A DNA stretch of 64,000 nucleotides from Kordia antarctica (GTDB taxonomy: Bacteria; Bacteroidota; Bacteroidia; Flavobacteriales; Flavobacteriaceae): positions 4,493,501-4,557,500 of the forward strand of contig NZ_CP019288.1 of NCBI RefSeq assembly GCF_009901525.1, given 5' to 3'. Position numbers and translations under genes: made by a program. Below are positions 1 through 10,238 of the stretch, in pieces; within the stretch, counting starts at the first letter, position 1; the number at the start of each line of letters is the position of its first letter. The notes under the pieces were generated by a model. It did no database searches, was not told the DNA's origin, and saw nothing but the letters and a program-made list of their open reading frames with translations.

Positions 1-513
1 GGAGACCTATCTATTACTAACAATGTAAATTTAGATGAATGTTGTGTGCTTTCTCGTTTTTATACTGATGGAGCAATCAATGGATCACTTGTTATTAGTG
101 GAAACAATACAAATTGTGATAGTAACCGCGATGTTTTAGATAATTGTGGTGAAGATGGCGTTATTGCAAATGATAACTGTCAAGACACAAGCAACCCAGA
201 CCAAACAGATACAGACAATGATGGCGTTGGTGATGTGTGTGATAATTGTCCTTCTGTAGCCAACAACAATCAATTAGACTCAGATAATGACGGAATTGGT
301 GATGTTTGCCAAACACTAGCAGGCGTAAATACAGGTTTTGTTGGAATCAGTACCAATACACCAATGAGTAAATTTCATGTTGAAGATGGCGACGTATTTA
401 TAAGTAACATCAATCGTGGAATTATCATGAAAACAGCAGACGGAAAATGTTTCCGTTACCAACCAGATACAAATGGTATTTTGGTTGGAAAACTAATTGC
501 CTGTCCACAATAA
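1..513 (+). CDS. C-terminal part of a TSP3-repeat surface protein (5' end outside window)
   Basis: The reading frame is already open at base 1, so only the last 170 residues of this gene are present. It has two thrombospondin type 3-like Ca2+-binding repeats ([14 protein letters not shown] and [11 protein letters not shown], roughly residues 65-100). A closing module follows with the motifs [20 protein letters not shown] and [11 protein letters not shown], ending in CPQ. This stretch aligns without gaps to the last 513 bases of the next gene and to the same length in the third, so the three are tandem paralogues. Upstream residues (GDLSITNN...[11 protein letters not shown]) match the end of the leucine-rich repeat part of gene 2, so the missing part is probably the same repeat array. 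It is likely an exported or surface protein. There is no type IX sorting domain at the C-terminus. Its ligand is unknown. Confidence 0.85.
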   Translation, partial: GDLSITNNVNLDECCVLSRFYTDGAINGSLVISGNNTNCDSNRDVLDNCGEDGVIANDNCQDTSNPDQTDTDNDGVGDVCDNCPSVANNNQLDSDNDGIGDVCQTLAGVNTGFVGISTNTPMSKFHVEDGDVFISNINRGIIMKTADGKCFRYQPDTNGILVGKLIACPQ

Positions 514-534
514 AAATATAACATTGAAATGAAT

Positions 535-2730
535 ATGAAAAAATATTTTTTAACAACTATATTGATGCTTTTATGTATTATGATGAATTCACAAAATTAT
601 TGTGGATTTTCTAATTCATTTAGATCTCAAGGTTTTACCACACAAGCACAGATTGATTCTTTCGTTGCAAACCATGGATCATGTAATGCAATTGGTAATA
701 GTAATTTAACTATTGGAAGTACTTCTGGTCCAAGCGATATTGTAGATATTTCTGGTTTATCTTTTCTTGTAGAGATATTACAAGGAGGACTTACTATTGC
801 TAATACACAATTAACAACATTAGATGGACTTCAAAATTTGACCACATTGGGTAGTTATAACCATAGCATAATTATTACTGGAAATCCAAATTTGACATCT
901 ATTAGTGCTCTACAAGGTGCAACCAACAGTCCAGGAGGACTGCTAAATACTATTGTTATTAGAGACAACCCATTATTACAAAATTTGAATGGTTTAGAAC
1001 TATTTTCGGTAAAAACTACATTTAACTTGGTTAACACTGGTGTAGCTTCATTGTCAGGGCTAAATCTTAGTCAAAGTTCATTATATTTTATAGCAACTGA
1101 TAATCCTAATCTTGGAGATTTTTCAGGAATGACAATGGCTTCAGGAACTAATTTCGATCTAATTTCTATAAAAAATAATGCTTCTTTAAGTTCTCTTGCA
1201 GGTTTAGAATCAATAACGACCGCTGGAGAAATTATTGTAGAGAATAATGGACTTGTAACATTGAATGGTTTGAATAATTTGACTACAGTGTCTACTACAC
1301 TTACAATCAAAGAGAACAATAGCCTAAACTCATTAGACGGATTAAATAGCTTGAGTTCTGTTGGAACTAATCTCCTAATAAACTTAAACTCAAACCTAAC
1401 AAGTATTTCTGCACTAAGTAATTTGACATCCGTAGGAAATGATATTTACGTCATAAATCACCCAAATTTAGCGTCATTAGTAGGGTTGGAAGGGTTAAAT
1501 ACAGTAGATGAAGTGCAGATAACAAATAATCAAGCTATTACTGCTGCGGATTTTACAGGGCTTACTGATGTAACTAACTTTACTATATATAACAATGGTC
1601 AGTTGCAAACCCTAAGTATGCCTAATTTGACGAATGTAAGTAATCAACTATCTATTTACGGACATAGTTCATTGCAAACAATTTCACTAAACTCAACAAC
1701 AGCAACTTCAATTAATAAACTTAGAGTTTTTACAAATCCTTCATTAACTCAGATAAACGGAATGCTAGCTAATCATGTGACAGCTACAAATATAGAAGGT
1801 GTTTTAATTGAAAACAATCTTACACTTACTTCCTTAGATATTCTTACAGATATAACAAACTATAAAAAAGGAATTACAATCAAGAATAATTCAAGTTTAG
1901 CAAATCTTGGTGATCTTCAAAACTTACAAGAATCTGGCGATATACGTATAGATGGTAATTCAGGATTAGTAAATATTGATGCGCTGCAAGGTTTACAAGA
2001 ATCAAATAATATTACGCTAAATAATAATGCTTCCTTAGCAACTATTGATGGTTTGCAAAACTTAATCAAAACAAATAATTTAACGATTAGTAATAATCAA
2101 AGCATAACGACATTAAATAATTTAGGGCAACGAATAGAAATTTTTGGAGATCTTACAGTTACAGGAAACCAAAATTTAACAGATATCGATTATCTAGAAG
2201 ATCTTATAAAAGTATATGGAGATCTATCTATTACTAACAATGTAATTTTAGATGAATGTTGTGTGCTTTCTCGTTTTTACACAGGTGGAGCACTTAATGG
2301 TTCAATAATTATAAGTGGTAATAATACAAATTGTGATAGCAATCGTGATGTTTTAGATAATTGCGGTGAAGATGGCGTCATTACAAATGACAATTGCCAA
2401 GATACGAGCAATCCAGACCAAACAGATACAGACAATGATGGCGTTGGCGATGCGTGTGATAACTGTCCTTCAGTTGCAAATAACAATCAATTAGATTCTG
2501 ACAATGACGGAATTGGTGATGTTTGCCAAACACAAGCTGGCGCAAATACAGGTTTTGTTGGAATCAGTACCAATACACCAATGAGTAAACTTCACATTGA
2601 AGATGGCGATGTGTTTTTAAGTAATATCAACCGTGGGATTATTATGAAAACAGCTTCAGGAAGGTGTTTTCGCTTTCAACCTAATGAACAAGGAAAATTG
2701 GTTGGAAAAGAGGTTGCGTGTCCACAATAA
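535..2730 (+). CDS. Secreted leucine-rich L-domain-like protein with TSP3 repeats
   Basis: This 731-residue protein has a signal peptide ([20 protein letters not shown]). About 20 short repeats of the type [11 protein letters not shown].g.l.I.nN..L follow (residues about 60-560), resembling receptor L-domain or leucine-rich solenoids. After a Cys-containing linker ([10 protein letters not shown]) come two TSP3-like Asp-rich Ca2+ repeats (about residues 625-665) and the shared C-terminal module ending in CPQ. An ATG at 529 adds two residues; I chose 535 because the downstream paralogue starts directly with MKKYY. The gap to the preceding gene is 21 bp and to the next 16 bp, so the three are probably co-transcribed. 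The family suggests adhesion or surface binding; the ligand is unknown. Confidence 0.85.
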   Translation: MKKYFLTTILMLLCIMMNSQNYCGFSNSFRSQGFTTQAQIDSFVANHGSCNAIGNSNLTIGSTSGPSDIVDISGLSFLVEILQGGLTIANTQLTTLDGLQNLTTLGSYNHSIIITGNPNLTSISALQGATNSPGGLLNTIVIRDNPLLQNLNGLELFSVKTTFNLVNTGVASLSGLNLSQSSLYFIATDNPNLGDFSGMTMASGTNFDLISIKNNASLSSLAGLESITTAGEIIVENNGLVTLNGLNNLTTVSTTLTIKENNSLNSLDGLNSLSSVGTNLLINLNSNLTSISALSNLTSVGNDIYVINHPNLASLVGLEGLNTVDEVQITNNQAITAADFTGLTDVTNFTIYNNGQLQTLSMPNLTNVSNQLSIYGHSSLQTISLNSTTATSINKLRVFTNPSLTQINGMLANHVTATNIEGVLIENNLTLTSLDILTDITNYKKGITIKNNSSLANLGDLQNLQESGDIRIDGNSGLVNIDALQGLQESNNITLNNNASLATIDGLQNLIKTNNLTISNNQSITTLNNLGQRIEIFGDLTVTGNQNLTDIDYLEDLIKVYGDLSITNNVILDECCVLSRFYTGGALNGSIIISGNNTNCDSNRDVLDNCGEDGVITNDNCQDTSNPDQTDTDNDGVGDACDNCPSVANNNQLDSDNDGIGDVCQTQAGANTGFVGISTNTPMSKLHIEDGDVFLSNINRGIIMKTASGRCFRFQPNEQGKLVGKEVACPQ

Positions 2731-2746
2731 TAATATTAAAAAAAAT

Positions 2747-4351
2747 ATGAAAAAATATTACATCACAATTATCTTTAGTTTTATAATGTTTGTTGTACAG
2801 GCACAACCATGTTCTACAACAAACATTACTTTAAATAGTCAAGCAGAAGTAGATAGTTTTATTATCAATAATGCAGGAACATGTACAACTTCATCATTTA
2901 CATTAACCGTTACGGGAAGCGATGTTGTTGATATTTCGGGTTTATCCTTTATTACTTCAGTTGGAAGAAGTTTGGTCATAGAAAATACAGGTTTGACCAC
3001 GTTGGACGGACTTCAAAATATTACCGCTATTGGAAATCCTACTTTGTCATATTCCTTAACGATCAATAATAATCCAAATTTAGTATCTCTACAAGCATTA
3101 AGCGGCTTAACTTCACTAACAGAAAGTTTAATTATAACTAATAATGCGAGTTTGCCTAACTTACTCGGTTTAGAAGGTTTGGCTAGCTTGGAAGGAACAG
3201 TAACTATTACAGGCAACGCCAATTTACAATCACTAACAGGACTTGATAATTTAACTTCTTCTGATACATTTACTGTTACAAACAATCAAACATTAAACAC
3301 CTTAACATTAAACGCACTTTCTACATCAAACTTTATAACAATTTATGATAATGCGCAATTGCAAACGATTAATATGCCAGGTTTGGCGACAGTTTCCGAG
3401 AGACTCATCATCAATACTAGTACTGCTTTACAAACGATTTCTTTAGGTTCAGGAGGTTTGGTTTCCATAAAAAAAATAATAATAAAAGACAATCCTGCTT
3501 TAACAGAAATAGGTGGTTTTACATTAGCAAACGATACAACAGGATATGTTCTTGAAGGTATTTTGATTCAAAACAATTTGGCACTAACATCATTGAACTT
3601 TTTCGCAAATGTTACTGAATATAGAAGCGGTATCACTATCAGGAATAATTCGAGTCTTGTTGATATGGACGATTTTCAAAATTTGAGAAAATCAGGGAGA
3701 TTCATCATAAATAATAATTCAGGATTAACTTCTATGGATAACTTTGGAAATAACTTAGAAGTTTTCGGAGATTTGATTATCTCAGTAAATCAAAACTTAA
3801 CAGATATATCTTATTTAGATGATGTAATCCGAATATTTGAAGATTTGAATATTAGCGGAAACCCAACCCTGGATGAATGTTGTGTTTTACAGCGTTTTTA
3901 CACTAATGGAGCTGTTGTGGGAAGCATTGCTATTTATTCAAACAATGCTAACTGTAATTCCATTGATGACATTTTAGACGGTTGCGGCGAAGATGGCGTC
4001 ATTGCAAATGATAACTGCCAAGACACCAGCAATCCAGATCAACTAGATTCAGATAATGACGGAATTGGTGACGCTTGTGATAATTGCGGAACTGTGGCAA
4101 ATAACAATCAATTAGACAGTGATGGAGACGGAATTGGCGATGCGTGCCAAACACAAGCAGGAACAAATACAGGTTTTGTTGGCGTAAGCACAAACAACCC
4201 GTTGAGTAAATTTCATGTAGAAGATGGCGATGTATTTATCAGTAATCTCAATAGAGGAATTATCATGAAAACACCCGAAGGAAAATGTTATCGATACCAA
4301 CCTAAAGAAAATGGATTATTAGTCGGGAAACAAATTACGTGTCCGCAATAA
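2747..4351 (+). CDS. Secreted leucine-rich L-domain-like protein with TSP3 repeats, third paralogue
   Basis: This 534-residue paralogue of the preceding gene is shorter because it has fewer leucine-rich repeats (residues about 55-370). The signal peptide is [20 protein letters not shown]. An upstream in-frame start at 2684 overlaps the previous gene and puts 21 charged residues before the signal peptide, so ATG 2747 is preferred. The C-terminal 170 residues keep the Ca2+ repeats ([25 protein letters not shown]) and the [20 protein letters not shown] module. It is the last gene of the tandem set and is followed by a repeat-rich spacer before the convergent rpe gene. Confidence 0.85.
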   Translation: MKKYYITIIFSFIMFVVQAQPCSTTNITLNSQAEVDSFIINNAGTCTTSSFTLTVTGSDVVDISGLSFITSVGRSLVIENTGLTTLDGLQNITAIGNPTLSYSLTINNNPNLVSLQALSGLTSLTESLIITNNASLPNLLGLEGLASLEGTVTITGNANLQSLTGLDNLTSSDTFTVTNNQTLNTLTLNALSTSNFITIYDNAQLQTINMPGLATVSERLIINTSTALQTISLGSGGLVSIKKIIIKDNPALTEIGGFTLANDTTGYVLEGILIQNNLALTSLNFFANVTEYRSGITIRNNSSLVDMDDFQNLRKSGRFIINNNSGLTSMDNFGNNLEVFGDLIISVNQNLTDISYLDDVIRIFEDLNISGNPTLDECCVLQRFYTNGAVVGSIAIYSNNANCNSIDDILDGCGEDGVIANDNCQDTSNPDQLDSDNDGIGDACDNCGTVANNNQLDSDGDGIGDACQTQAGTNTGFVGVSTNNPLSKFHVEDGDVFISNLNRGIIMKTPEGKCYRYQPKENGLLVGKQITCPQ

Positions 4352-4376
4352 TAATAGGATAAAAATCAAAACACAA

Positions 4377-4517
4377 AAAAAAGCTATCTGAAAAGATTTA
4401 AACAACGTCATTACGAGAAATTTTTCATTTCGAAGTAATCTGTTTGTCAGTAACTTAAACTTGACAGATTACTTCATTTCATTCGCAATGATTGCTTTTC
4501 AGACAGCCTCTTTTGTT
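4377..4517. repeat. Nested inverted repeat, REP-like intergenic element
   Basis: An inner perfect 12-bp stem pairs GAAGTAATCTGT (4432-4443) with ACAGATTACTTC (4464-4475). An imperfect outer stem pairs the stretch reading ctatctgaaaag near 4384 with cttttcagacag near 4495. The sequence around CGTCATTACGAG and CGCAATGA resembles dispersed palindromes common between Bacteroidetes genes; a related one is at 31.69 kb. It lies between convergent genes (third surface protein and rpe), so it may also serve as a bidirectional terminator. Confidence 0.6.
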
Positions 4518-4538
4518 TTTTATGATAATATTAATTTC

Positions 4539-5198
4539 TCAAGAAACAATCTTCTTCAAATTAGCAATAGTTGCTGTTGGGTTTTCAGACTTAAACACAA
4601 AACTTCCTGCCACTAACACATCTGCGCCAGCATCAATCAAATCTTTTGCATTCTTGTCATTTACGCCGCCATCAATTTCAATCTCTGTTGTTGCGCCTTT
4701 TTCAATTATTAAATCTTTCAATCTTTTAATTTTAGAAAATGTGTTTTCTATAAACGATTGTCCGCCAAAACCAGGATTCACACTCATAATACATACCAAA
4801 TCAATATCTTTAATAACATCTTCTAACAAATTTACATTTGTATGCGGATTCAACGCAACGCCAGCTTTCATTCCAGCGGCTTTAATAGCTTGTAAAGTTC
4901 TGTGCAAATGTGGACACGCTTCGTAATGAACCGTTAAAACATTCGCGCCCAAATCTGCAAACGTCTGAATATACCGATCAGGATCAACGATCATCAAATG
5001 AACATCAATTGTTTTAGTTGCATGTTTGCTAATGGCTTTCAAAACGGGCATTCCAAAAGAAATATTCGGGACAAAAACGCCGTCCATAATATCAATATGA
5101 AACCAATCGGCTTCACTTTGGTTCACCATTTCAATATCGCGTTGTAAATTGGCAAAATCTGCGGCTAGGATAGAAGGCGCAATTCTTTTTATAGACAT
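4539..5198 (-). CDS. rpe: Ribulose-phosphate 3-epimerase
   Basis: This is a TIM-barrel enzyme of the pentose phosphate pathway that interconverts D-ribulose 5-phosphate and D-xylulose 5-phosphate in the cytoplasm. Family motifs are visible: N-terminal KRIAPSILAADFANL, WFHIDIMDGVFVPNISFG with the metal-binding His/Asp, HLMIVDP, VHYEAC, MSVNPGFGGQSFI and EIDGGVN. The start was placed at the ATG giving MSIKRIAPS (219 residues, the usual length). An upstream in-frame ATG would add 12 Asn/Thr-rich residues with no family support. It lies downstream of rpoD on the same strand, separated by a terminator-like hairpin. Confidence 0.95.
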   Translation of the reverse strand: MSIKRIAPSILAADFANLQRDIEMVNQSEADWFHIDIMDGVFVPNISFGMPVLKAISKHATKTIDVHLMIVDPDRYIQTFADLGANVLTVHYEACPHLHRTLQAIKAAGMKAGVALNPHTNVNLLEDVIKDIDLVCIMSVNPGFGGQSFIENTFSKIKRLKDLIIEKGATTEIEIDGGVNDKNAKDLIDAGADVLVAGSFVFKSENPTATIANLKKIVS

Positions 5199-5250
5199 AA
5201 CTGAGGAATTTGTTGTGTTGTTGTTTGCCAGCAAAAGTAGTATAAAATAA

Positions 5251-5274
5251 ACGCTCCCGCAAAAGCGAGAGCGT
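5251..5274 (-). terminator. Probable rho-independent terminator of rpoD
   Basis: ACGCTCCCGC / GCGAGAGCGT form a 10-bp stem with one mismatch and an AAAA loop. Read on the minus strand it is followed by a T-rich stretch (TTTATTTTA). It lies between the end of rpoD and the start of rpe. Confidence 0.6.
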
Positions 5275-5339
5275 CATTCATCAATCAAAAAACGAACAGT
5301 TATGTTATAAAAACTAAACTGCTGTGCGGTTTTAGGAAT

Positions 5340-6203
5340 TTATCCTAAATATGTTTTTAATATTTTACTACGTGAAGTGTGTTTCAAACGACGAATCGCT
5401 TTTTCTTTAATCTGACGTACACGCTCGCGAGTTAAGTCGAAAGTCTCACCAATTTCTTCCAAGGTCATTGGATGTTGGTTTCCTAATCCGAAATACAAAC
5501 GAATTACGTCTGCTTCTCTTGGTGTTAACGTCTCTAATGCACGCTCAATCTCTGTTTTTAAAGACTCATGTAATAACTCTTTATCAGGATTTGGCGATTC
5601 ACCAGAATTCAATACATCGTATAAGTTAGAATCTTCTCCTTCTACAAGTGGCGCATCCATTGATACGTGACGACCTGAGTTTTTCATCGATTCTTTAACG
5701 TCATTCACAGTCATGTCTAACTCTTTTGCAATTTCTTCTGCAGAAGGAATACGTTCATGACTTTGTTCTAAATATGCGAAGGTTTTATTAATCTTGTTAA
5801 TAGAACCAATTTTGTTTAATGGTAATCGAACAATACGAGATTGTTCTGCTAATGCTTGAAGGATAGATTGTCTAATCCACCATACGGCATACGAAATAAA
5901 TTTAAAACCACGCGTTTCATCAAAACGTTGTGCGGCTTTAATAAGACCCAAATTCCCTTCATTGATCAAATCAGGAAGTGTTAATCCTTGATTTTGATAC
6001 TGTTTTGCAACCGAAACTACGAAACGAAGGTTAGCCTTTGTTAATTTTTCTAGAGCAATCTGGTCTCCAGCCTTAATTCTTTGTGCTAATTCTACTTCCT
6101 CGTCTGCTGTAATAAGGTCAACTTTACCGATTTCTTGAAGATATTTGTCTAAGGATGCAGTTTCCCTGTTGGTAACCTGCTTGGTAATTTTAAGTTGTCT
6201 CAT
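5340..6203 (-). CDS. rpoD: Primary RNA polymerase sigma factor (sigma-70 family)
   Basis: This 287-residue protein is the short housekeeping sigma factor typical of Bacteroidetes, which lack the long N-terminal region of E. coli RpoD. Region 1.2 is at about residues 17-47 ([19 protein letters not shown]). Region 2 includes [18 protein letters not shown] and [13 protein letters not shown]. Region 3 is at about 130-200. Region 4 ends with the helix-turn-helix [20 protein letters not shown] at about 248-267. It directs core polymerase to the phylum's unusual -33 TTTG / -7 TAnnTTTG promoters. The gene stands alone, with its own terminator before rpe. Confidence 0.95.
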   Translation of the reverse strand: MRQLKITKQVTNRETASLDKYLQEIGKVDLITADEEVELAQRIKAGDQIALEKLTKANLRFVVSVAKQYQNQGLTLPDLINEGNLGLIKAAQRFDETRGFKFISYAVWWIRQSILQALAEQSRIVRLPLNKIGSINKINKTFAYLEQSHERIPSAEEIAKELDMTVNDVKESMKNSGRHVSMDAPLVEGEDSNLYDVLNSGESPNPDKELLHESLKTEIERALETLTPREADVIRLYFGLGNQHPMTLEEIGETFDLTRERVRQIKEKAIRRLKHTSRSKILKTYLG

Positions 6204-6339
6204 GTAATTTGCTTGGGATTTTAATCGTTATGCTTACGCTCTTAGTTATACGTAGCAACTATTAAAAATGTTACAGAAGTTTATGAATTATTTTAAATAA
6301 AGTGAATCTTAAAAACGTAATTAATTCATAACTAATAAA

Positions 6340-7101
6340 TTACACGCCTCTTTTATCGCCATAAATATGTACGTGTAAGCGATCTGTATAATTAAATTGA
6401 TGCTTTTTACAGATTTCTATCAGCCATTGTTGCTTTTTTTGTAATGCTTCTGGATTCGTTCCTTCGGGCATTAAATATACTTTCCGATTCGGAATTTTAT
6501 AGGTTTCGCAGATTTCTAACACTTCCGTGAGATCGTTCTCAGCGGAAATCACAAACTTAAAAACTGCTTTCTCATTCGCAGAAAAGTAATTGTACGCTTC
6601 CGGTTTTTCGCGTAATTTTTTCGGATTATTAGAGTTTGCCAACTTTGGCGATACATTATATTGATGTATCAAACCTTCAAAAGTAGCATCTGGCACTAAA
6701 GTTCCGTTGGTTTCAATCTCAAAAAAATAATCAGTTGCTTTTGTGTTGAAAAACTGCATCAACTCAGATAATTCATCCAATTGCATCATTGGTTCGCCGC
6801 CAGTTAAGACAATATTTTTGCAACCACTTTTAAAAACCTCCTCGTATATTTCTTCTAGCGTAAGCGAAATAATTAGTTCGTCCATCTTATATTTCGTATA
6901 CGTTGGATCTGTATCTTTTACATGTGCAAAACGCGTTTTTTCCCAATTCCATGTATAATCGGTGTCACACCAAATACAATGCAAATTGCAAAGTGACGTT
7001 CGGATAAACACACTTGGTTGCCCAATATTTTTTCCTTCTCCTTGTATGGAATGAAAAATTTCTGGTTTTCCGTCAAGATTTGCAATTTTTACTGTGGTCA
7101 T
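6340..7101 (-). CDS. queE: 7-carboxy-7-deazaguanine synthase (radical SAM)
   Basis: QueE converts 6-carboxy-tetrahydropterin to 7-carboxy-7-deazaguanine in queuosine (tRNA wobble base) synthesis. The radical SAM cluster motif is C38-x3-C42-x2-C45 (CNLHCIWC), preceded by the FHSIQGEG substrate motif. VLTGGEPMMQ is the glycine-rich SAM-binding segment and FEIETNGT follows. The length of 253 is on the long side for the family, as is common in Bacteroidetes. No other queuosine genes are nearby and no preQ1 riboswitch was recognised upstream. Confidence 0.93.
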   Translation of the reverse strand: MTTVKIANLDGKPEIFHSIQGEGKNIGQPSVFIRTSLCNLHCIWCDTDYTWNWEKTRFAHVKDTDPTYTKYKMDELIISLTLEEIYEEVFKSGCKNIVLTGGEPMMQLDELSELMQFFNTKATDYFFEIETNGTLVPDATFEGLIHQYNVSPKLANSNNPKKLREKPEAYNYFSANEKAVFKFVISAENDLTEVLEICETYKIPNRKVYLMPEGTNPEALQKKQQWLIEICKKHQFNYTDRLHVHIYGDKRGV

Positions 7102-7243
7102 AAATGATTCTTAAAAGTCGATGACAAAATTAAAGTATTCACAACAAACTATATATAGTTGCATCCGAATATGTTTAATATTTAGCTATTAAGCGGTAAT
7201 AAATAACCTATTACTAGTATAATTTATCCGATTTTTTCATCAA

Positions 7244-7261
7244 ATGAAGATTTCGGACATT
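7244..7261. repeat. 18-bp direct repeat, copy 1 (upstream of membrane AraC gene)
   Basis: ATGAAGATTTCGGACATT, identical to 8532-8549. It lies about 130 bp before the AraC start codon. It may be an operator or the trace of a duplication. Confidence 0.6.
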
Positions 7262-7394
7262 AAATTTTAATAAAAAATTAAAATTTAATCCAAACTTGTG
7301 ATAAGGAAAATAATCTAGAGAATTGAGCATAAATAAAATGTTAGATTTTTTCAATTTCATCCTAAGTTTCCTACTTTCACAACAAATAAAATAA

Positions 7395-8510
7395 ATGGGT
7401 TCTAATTTTTTTAATTTCTTATTAATTGCTGGTGCGGTTCAAGGATTTATCTTTAATGGAGTTACGTTGTTATCAAGGAAAAAAGTTGACAAGGTTATCA
7501 TCTTTTTAAATTTAACAGTTTTCTTTTTATCGCTAAACAACTTGCAAGCGTGGTTAATTGCAGAAGAATATCGATTTGATATGTTTTTTCTACGACAATT
7601 TTTAGTGCCTTGGTATCTATTTATTATGCCGATGTTTTACATGTTTTTAATTCATTACTTAAAAATTCAAGATAAAGTAAAAGACTATTTAAAAATTGCA
7701 ATTGTATTATTTTTAGTTGAATTAATTGCCAGAATAGTTCTCATCGCAAGTGTTCCTGAAAATGACACATCAGCTATAAGAATATATACATCAACCGAAG
7801 AAATTATAAATGCAACATTTTCAATTTTCCTATTCTGTAAATGCTTTCAAATTATATTCAAACGAAGTAAACTGCTTGATTTTATTGCGGATTATGACAA
7901 TATAAAATGGTTGAAAATTTTTCTAATTCTTGGCGGATTTGTGCTTATTTTTTGGGTCTTGGCAATCATACTAAACAATTATTTCAACGATGATCGCGCG
8001 TATTATCCGCTGCGTTTGGCAACTTCTATATTATTATATTGGATTGGTTATCAAGGGTTTTTTAGATATACAATTGTACACGATCGAATTTTATTACGTG
8101 GAAAATTAGCGGAGTTAAAGTCAGGAAATACACAGAAAGTTGTTGTGCAAACGGAAACTAATTTAGTTGAAAAGCATCAACAAGAATTTGAAAACATAGC
8201 GAATTATATCATTGCCGAACAACGATTTTTAGACACCAAATTAAGCTTAGAACAATTGTCTGACGAATTGGAAATCAGCGCCGGACATTTATCAAAACTC
8301 ATCAATACATATAGTGAATACAACTTTTCCGATTACATCAATTCATTACGCGTTTCGCAAGCAAAAGTATTTCTAAAAGATGATGATTTTGACAATTATA
8401 CGATTGTTGCTATTGGATTGGAATGCGGTTTCAATTCGCGATCTACGTTCTACACAGCGTTCAAAAAATTTACCGATCAAACACCTTCCGAATATCGAAA
8501 ATTAAGTTAA
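7395..8510 (+). CDS. AraC-family regulator with N-terminal multi-pass membrane domain
   Basis: The 371-residue protein has about seven hydrophobic segments (residues 3-235), then a cytoplasmic linker and a C-terminal AraC/XylS double helix-turn-helix (about 275-370). LSLEQLSDELEISAGHLSKL is the first HTH, and CGFNSRSTFYTAFKKFTDQTPSEYRK is the conserved second. This membrane-AraC arrangement is common in Flavobacteriaceae as a one-component sensor; the signal is unknown. No gene is close on the same strand. A perfect 18-bp direct repeat sits on both sides of the gene (7244-7261 and 8532-8549) and may be its binding site. Confidence 0.85.
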   Translation: MGSNFFNFLLIAGAVQGFIFNGVTLLSRKKVDKVIIFLNLTVFFLSLNNLQAWLIAEEYRFDMFFLRQFLVPWYLFIMPMFYMFLIHYLKIQDKVKDYLKIAIVLFLVELIARIVLIASVPENDTSAIRIYTSTEEIINATFSIFLFCKCFQIIFKRSKLLDFIADYDNIKWLKIFLILGGFVLIFWVLAIILNNYFNDDRAYYPLRLATSILLYWIGYQGFFRYTIVHDRILLRGKLAELKSGNTQKVVVQTETNLVEKHQQEFENIANYIIAEQRFLDTKLSLEQLSDELEISAGHLSKLINTYSEYNFSDYINSLRVSQAKVFLKDDDFDNYTIVAIGLECGFNSRSTFYTAFKKFTDQTPSEYRKLS

Positions 8511-8839
8511 ACTGTCTTAAATTTTCACTCGATGAAGATTTCGGACATTTCAAAAACAGTATCATAACACAAACTTTTCTTTCATTTTTCTTCTCTATAT
8601 CAGTCAAGCTGAAAGTAATTGTGTTTCAAAGTAAATTCTTCTTCAATCATTCGTATTCATTGCTATTTAAGAACTTTTCTTCAAATTAGATTCCTATTGA
8701 AGCGACTCTTTTGCGATACTATTTCAACAAAAAAACACCAACAAAAAACGTCCGAATTTCCCCGTTGGAGCATATTTCGGATGCCAAACTTCCAAATCAC
8801 GTTTACATTCGTTTCATATTAATCTAAAAACCATTTGTT
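8511..8839. other. Intergenic region without a convincing gene
   Basis: Two short open frames here (ending at 8689 and 8822) overlap each other and the AraC 3' end. They have no family-like features and are read as noise. The only structured signals are the direct-repeat copy at 8532-8549 and a related TTTCGGAT at about 8775. It presumably holds the promoter of the gene at 8840. Confidence 0.5.
8532..8549. repeat. 18-bp direct repeat, copy 2 (downstream of membrane AraC gene)
   Basis: Perfect copy of 7244-7261, beginning 21 bp after the AraC stop codon. It lies about 290 bp upstream of the next gene on the same strand, so it could act as an operator for that gene. Confidence 0.6.
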
Positions 8840-9628
8840 ATGAAAATCTTCAAATTTCTTAGTGTTTTAATTTTTATAAGTTGCGCTTCATGCGGAGTTG
8901 ATAGAGTATATACAAGTGCTAGTTATGGAGATTTAAAATCGCATACCGCTAAACCCGAATATCAAGGAAAGCAAGAAAAAGCACTTTATGTATCTGCGGC
9001 ATATAGTAAAGGAAAACATAATCAATTGGGCAATGCAGAACAATACAATGATAAGAAATCTATAATTTCTGCAAACATTCATAAAAGTGTTACTGGGAAA
9101 TATTATAACTATTATTATGGAATTGGTGGCGCTTTTGGAAACTACACATTCATTAAAGGTTTAGATGAAAACGTTCAAGACAATGAACGAAAAAACTTTT
9201 TCAATGTAAACTCAAAAGTTGGAATTAATTATACATGGACACGAAAAAAATTCGACTTTCGTTTTATTGGTTTGGAAGTCGCCTATCATTATGAATTTGG
9301 TTCATACCAAGATAAATTGAAAGAGTTAGAAGAAGAATACAAAGACAATTCAGCAATATTGATATTCAAAGAAGAATCCATGTTTTCATGGAATTTGTAT
9401 TCAGAAGTCGTGTACAAAATAAACAAAAACAATGCTTTAGAGTTCGGAATATTTGCAGGAGCTATTTTTCTTTCTCCTAGAGAAAGAGTAAATAATAGAT
9501 CAAGTTTTGTGGGATACACATTGGCATATCGCTATAAAAGATTTACTGGAAGCTTTGTCTTTTCAAGCGCAAGTGCTGCTGATCCAATTAGAGGAAGTCG
9601 TTACGGATTGACCTATCGATTGGACTAA
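8840..9628 (+). CDS. Putative lipoprotein / outer-membrane-associated protein, unknown function
   Basis: I do not recognise this 262-residue protein. It begins MKIFKFLSVLIFISCASCGVD, a lipoprotein-like signal with candidate lipid-attached Cys15 or Cys18. The rest is rich in alternating aromatic strands (YYNYYYGIGGAFGNYTF, NYTWTRKKFDFRFIGLEVAYHYEF, LEFGIFAGAIFL, GYTLAYRYKRFTGSFVF), as in a small outer-membrane beta-barrel. A similar barrel-like gene follows 32 bp downstream, suggesting a two-gene envelope operon. The upstream membrane AraC gene is a plausible regulator by position only. Confidence 0.75.
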   Translation: MKIFKFLSVLIFISCASCGVDRVYTSASYGDLKSHTAKPEYQGKQEKALYVSAAYSKGKHNQLGNAEQYNDKKSIISANIHKSVTGKYYNYYYGIGGAFGNYTFIKGLDENVQDNERKNFFNVNSKVGINYTWTRKKFDFRFIGLEVAYHYEFGSYQDKLKELEEEYKDNSAILIFKEESMFSWNLYSEVVYKINKNNALEFGIFAGAIFLSPRERVNNRSSFVGYTLAYRYKRFTGSFVFSSASAADPIRGSRYGLTYRLD

Positions 9629-9660
9629 TTTTTAACTCATTAATTTTAAAATCATTTATC

Positions 9661-10167
9661 ATGAAAAAATATATCATCATAATACTGTTAGCACCCATAT
9701 TTTGTGTCTCACAAGAAACAAGTAAGATCAAATTTAAGTCAATAGCTATAAATCCATTATCAATCTATTTGGAAAATGATTCTGGTGGTTTTGCTATAAG
9801 TGCGGACGTTGGGTTGTCTTACAAGGAAAATATTTTTCTAGTGTCCACACAGTTTGGATATGAGTTTGCAGTATTCACCACATATCTTGATTCTTTCTCT
9901 GAATTAAGTCTATTGTGGGGAAGAGAATTTAAACTTACAAGTTGGTTGCGATGGGACGGATTTGCTGGATTGGGTTATTTTTATTTGAAAGAAGGAAATT
10001 TTGATATTAGAGGTCATGATCGAAATTCAACGGTTGGTTTTCCATTAATTTCAAAACTAAAATGTATGATTGGAAACCATTTTTCACTCGGTATCCAACT
10101 CAGGGGAAATTTCAATTCTCTACAAACAATCGGTAGTGCAGGATTAATTTTACAAGTAGATTTTTAA
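9661..10167 (+). CDS. Small exported protein, probable beta-barrel, unknown function
   Basis: The 168-residue protein has a signal peptide (MKKYIIIILLAPIFCVSQ). Amphipathic strands follow (FAISADVGLSYKENIFLVSTQFGYEF, WDGFAGLGYFYL, FSLGIQLRGNF) and it ends in a strand closing with Phe (GSAGLILQVDF), the usual end of outer-membrane barrels. It is probably co-transcribed with the gene 32 bp upstream and is followed by a strong terminator. No family was recognised. Confidence 0.75.
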   Translation: MKKYIIIILLAPIFCVSQETSKIKFKSIAINPLSIYLENDSGGFAISADVGLSYKENIFLVSTQFGYEFAVFTTYLDSFSELSLLWGREFKLTSWLRWDGFAGLGYFYLKEGNFDIRGHDRNSTVGFPLISKLKCMIGNHFSLGIQLRGNFNSLQTIGSAGLILQVDF

Positions 10168-10190
10168 ATCTCAGTAATTATAAAAAACAA

Positions 10191-10220
10191 AAAAACGCCT
10201 CGAAATTTCGAGGCGTTTTT
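10191..10220. terminator. Bidirectional rho-independent terminator
   Basis: A perfect palindrome with AACGCCTCGAAA paired with TTTCGAGGCGTT, with A and T runs on the two flanks. It lies between the convergent small barrel gene and pnp and can serve both. Confidence 0.93.
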
Positions 10221-10238
10221 ACTATATGTGAGAAAAGA

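Noticed and set aside
2684-2746. Upstream start of the third surface protein gene
   Set aside because: It overlaps the preceding gene and puts 21 charged residues before a clean signal peptide.
4492-4926. Open frame on the plus strand across rpe
   Set aside because: It is the antisense shadow of rpe, whose motifs are unmistakable on the minus strand.
8423-8822. Two short overlapping frames after the AraC gene
   Set aside because: Low-complexity Phe/Ser/Ile content, overlap with the AraC 3' end and no start context; treated as noncoding.
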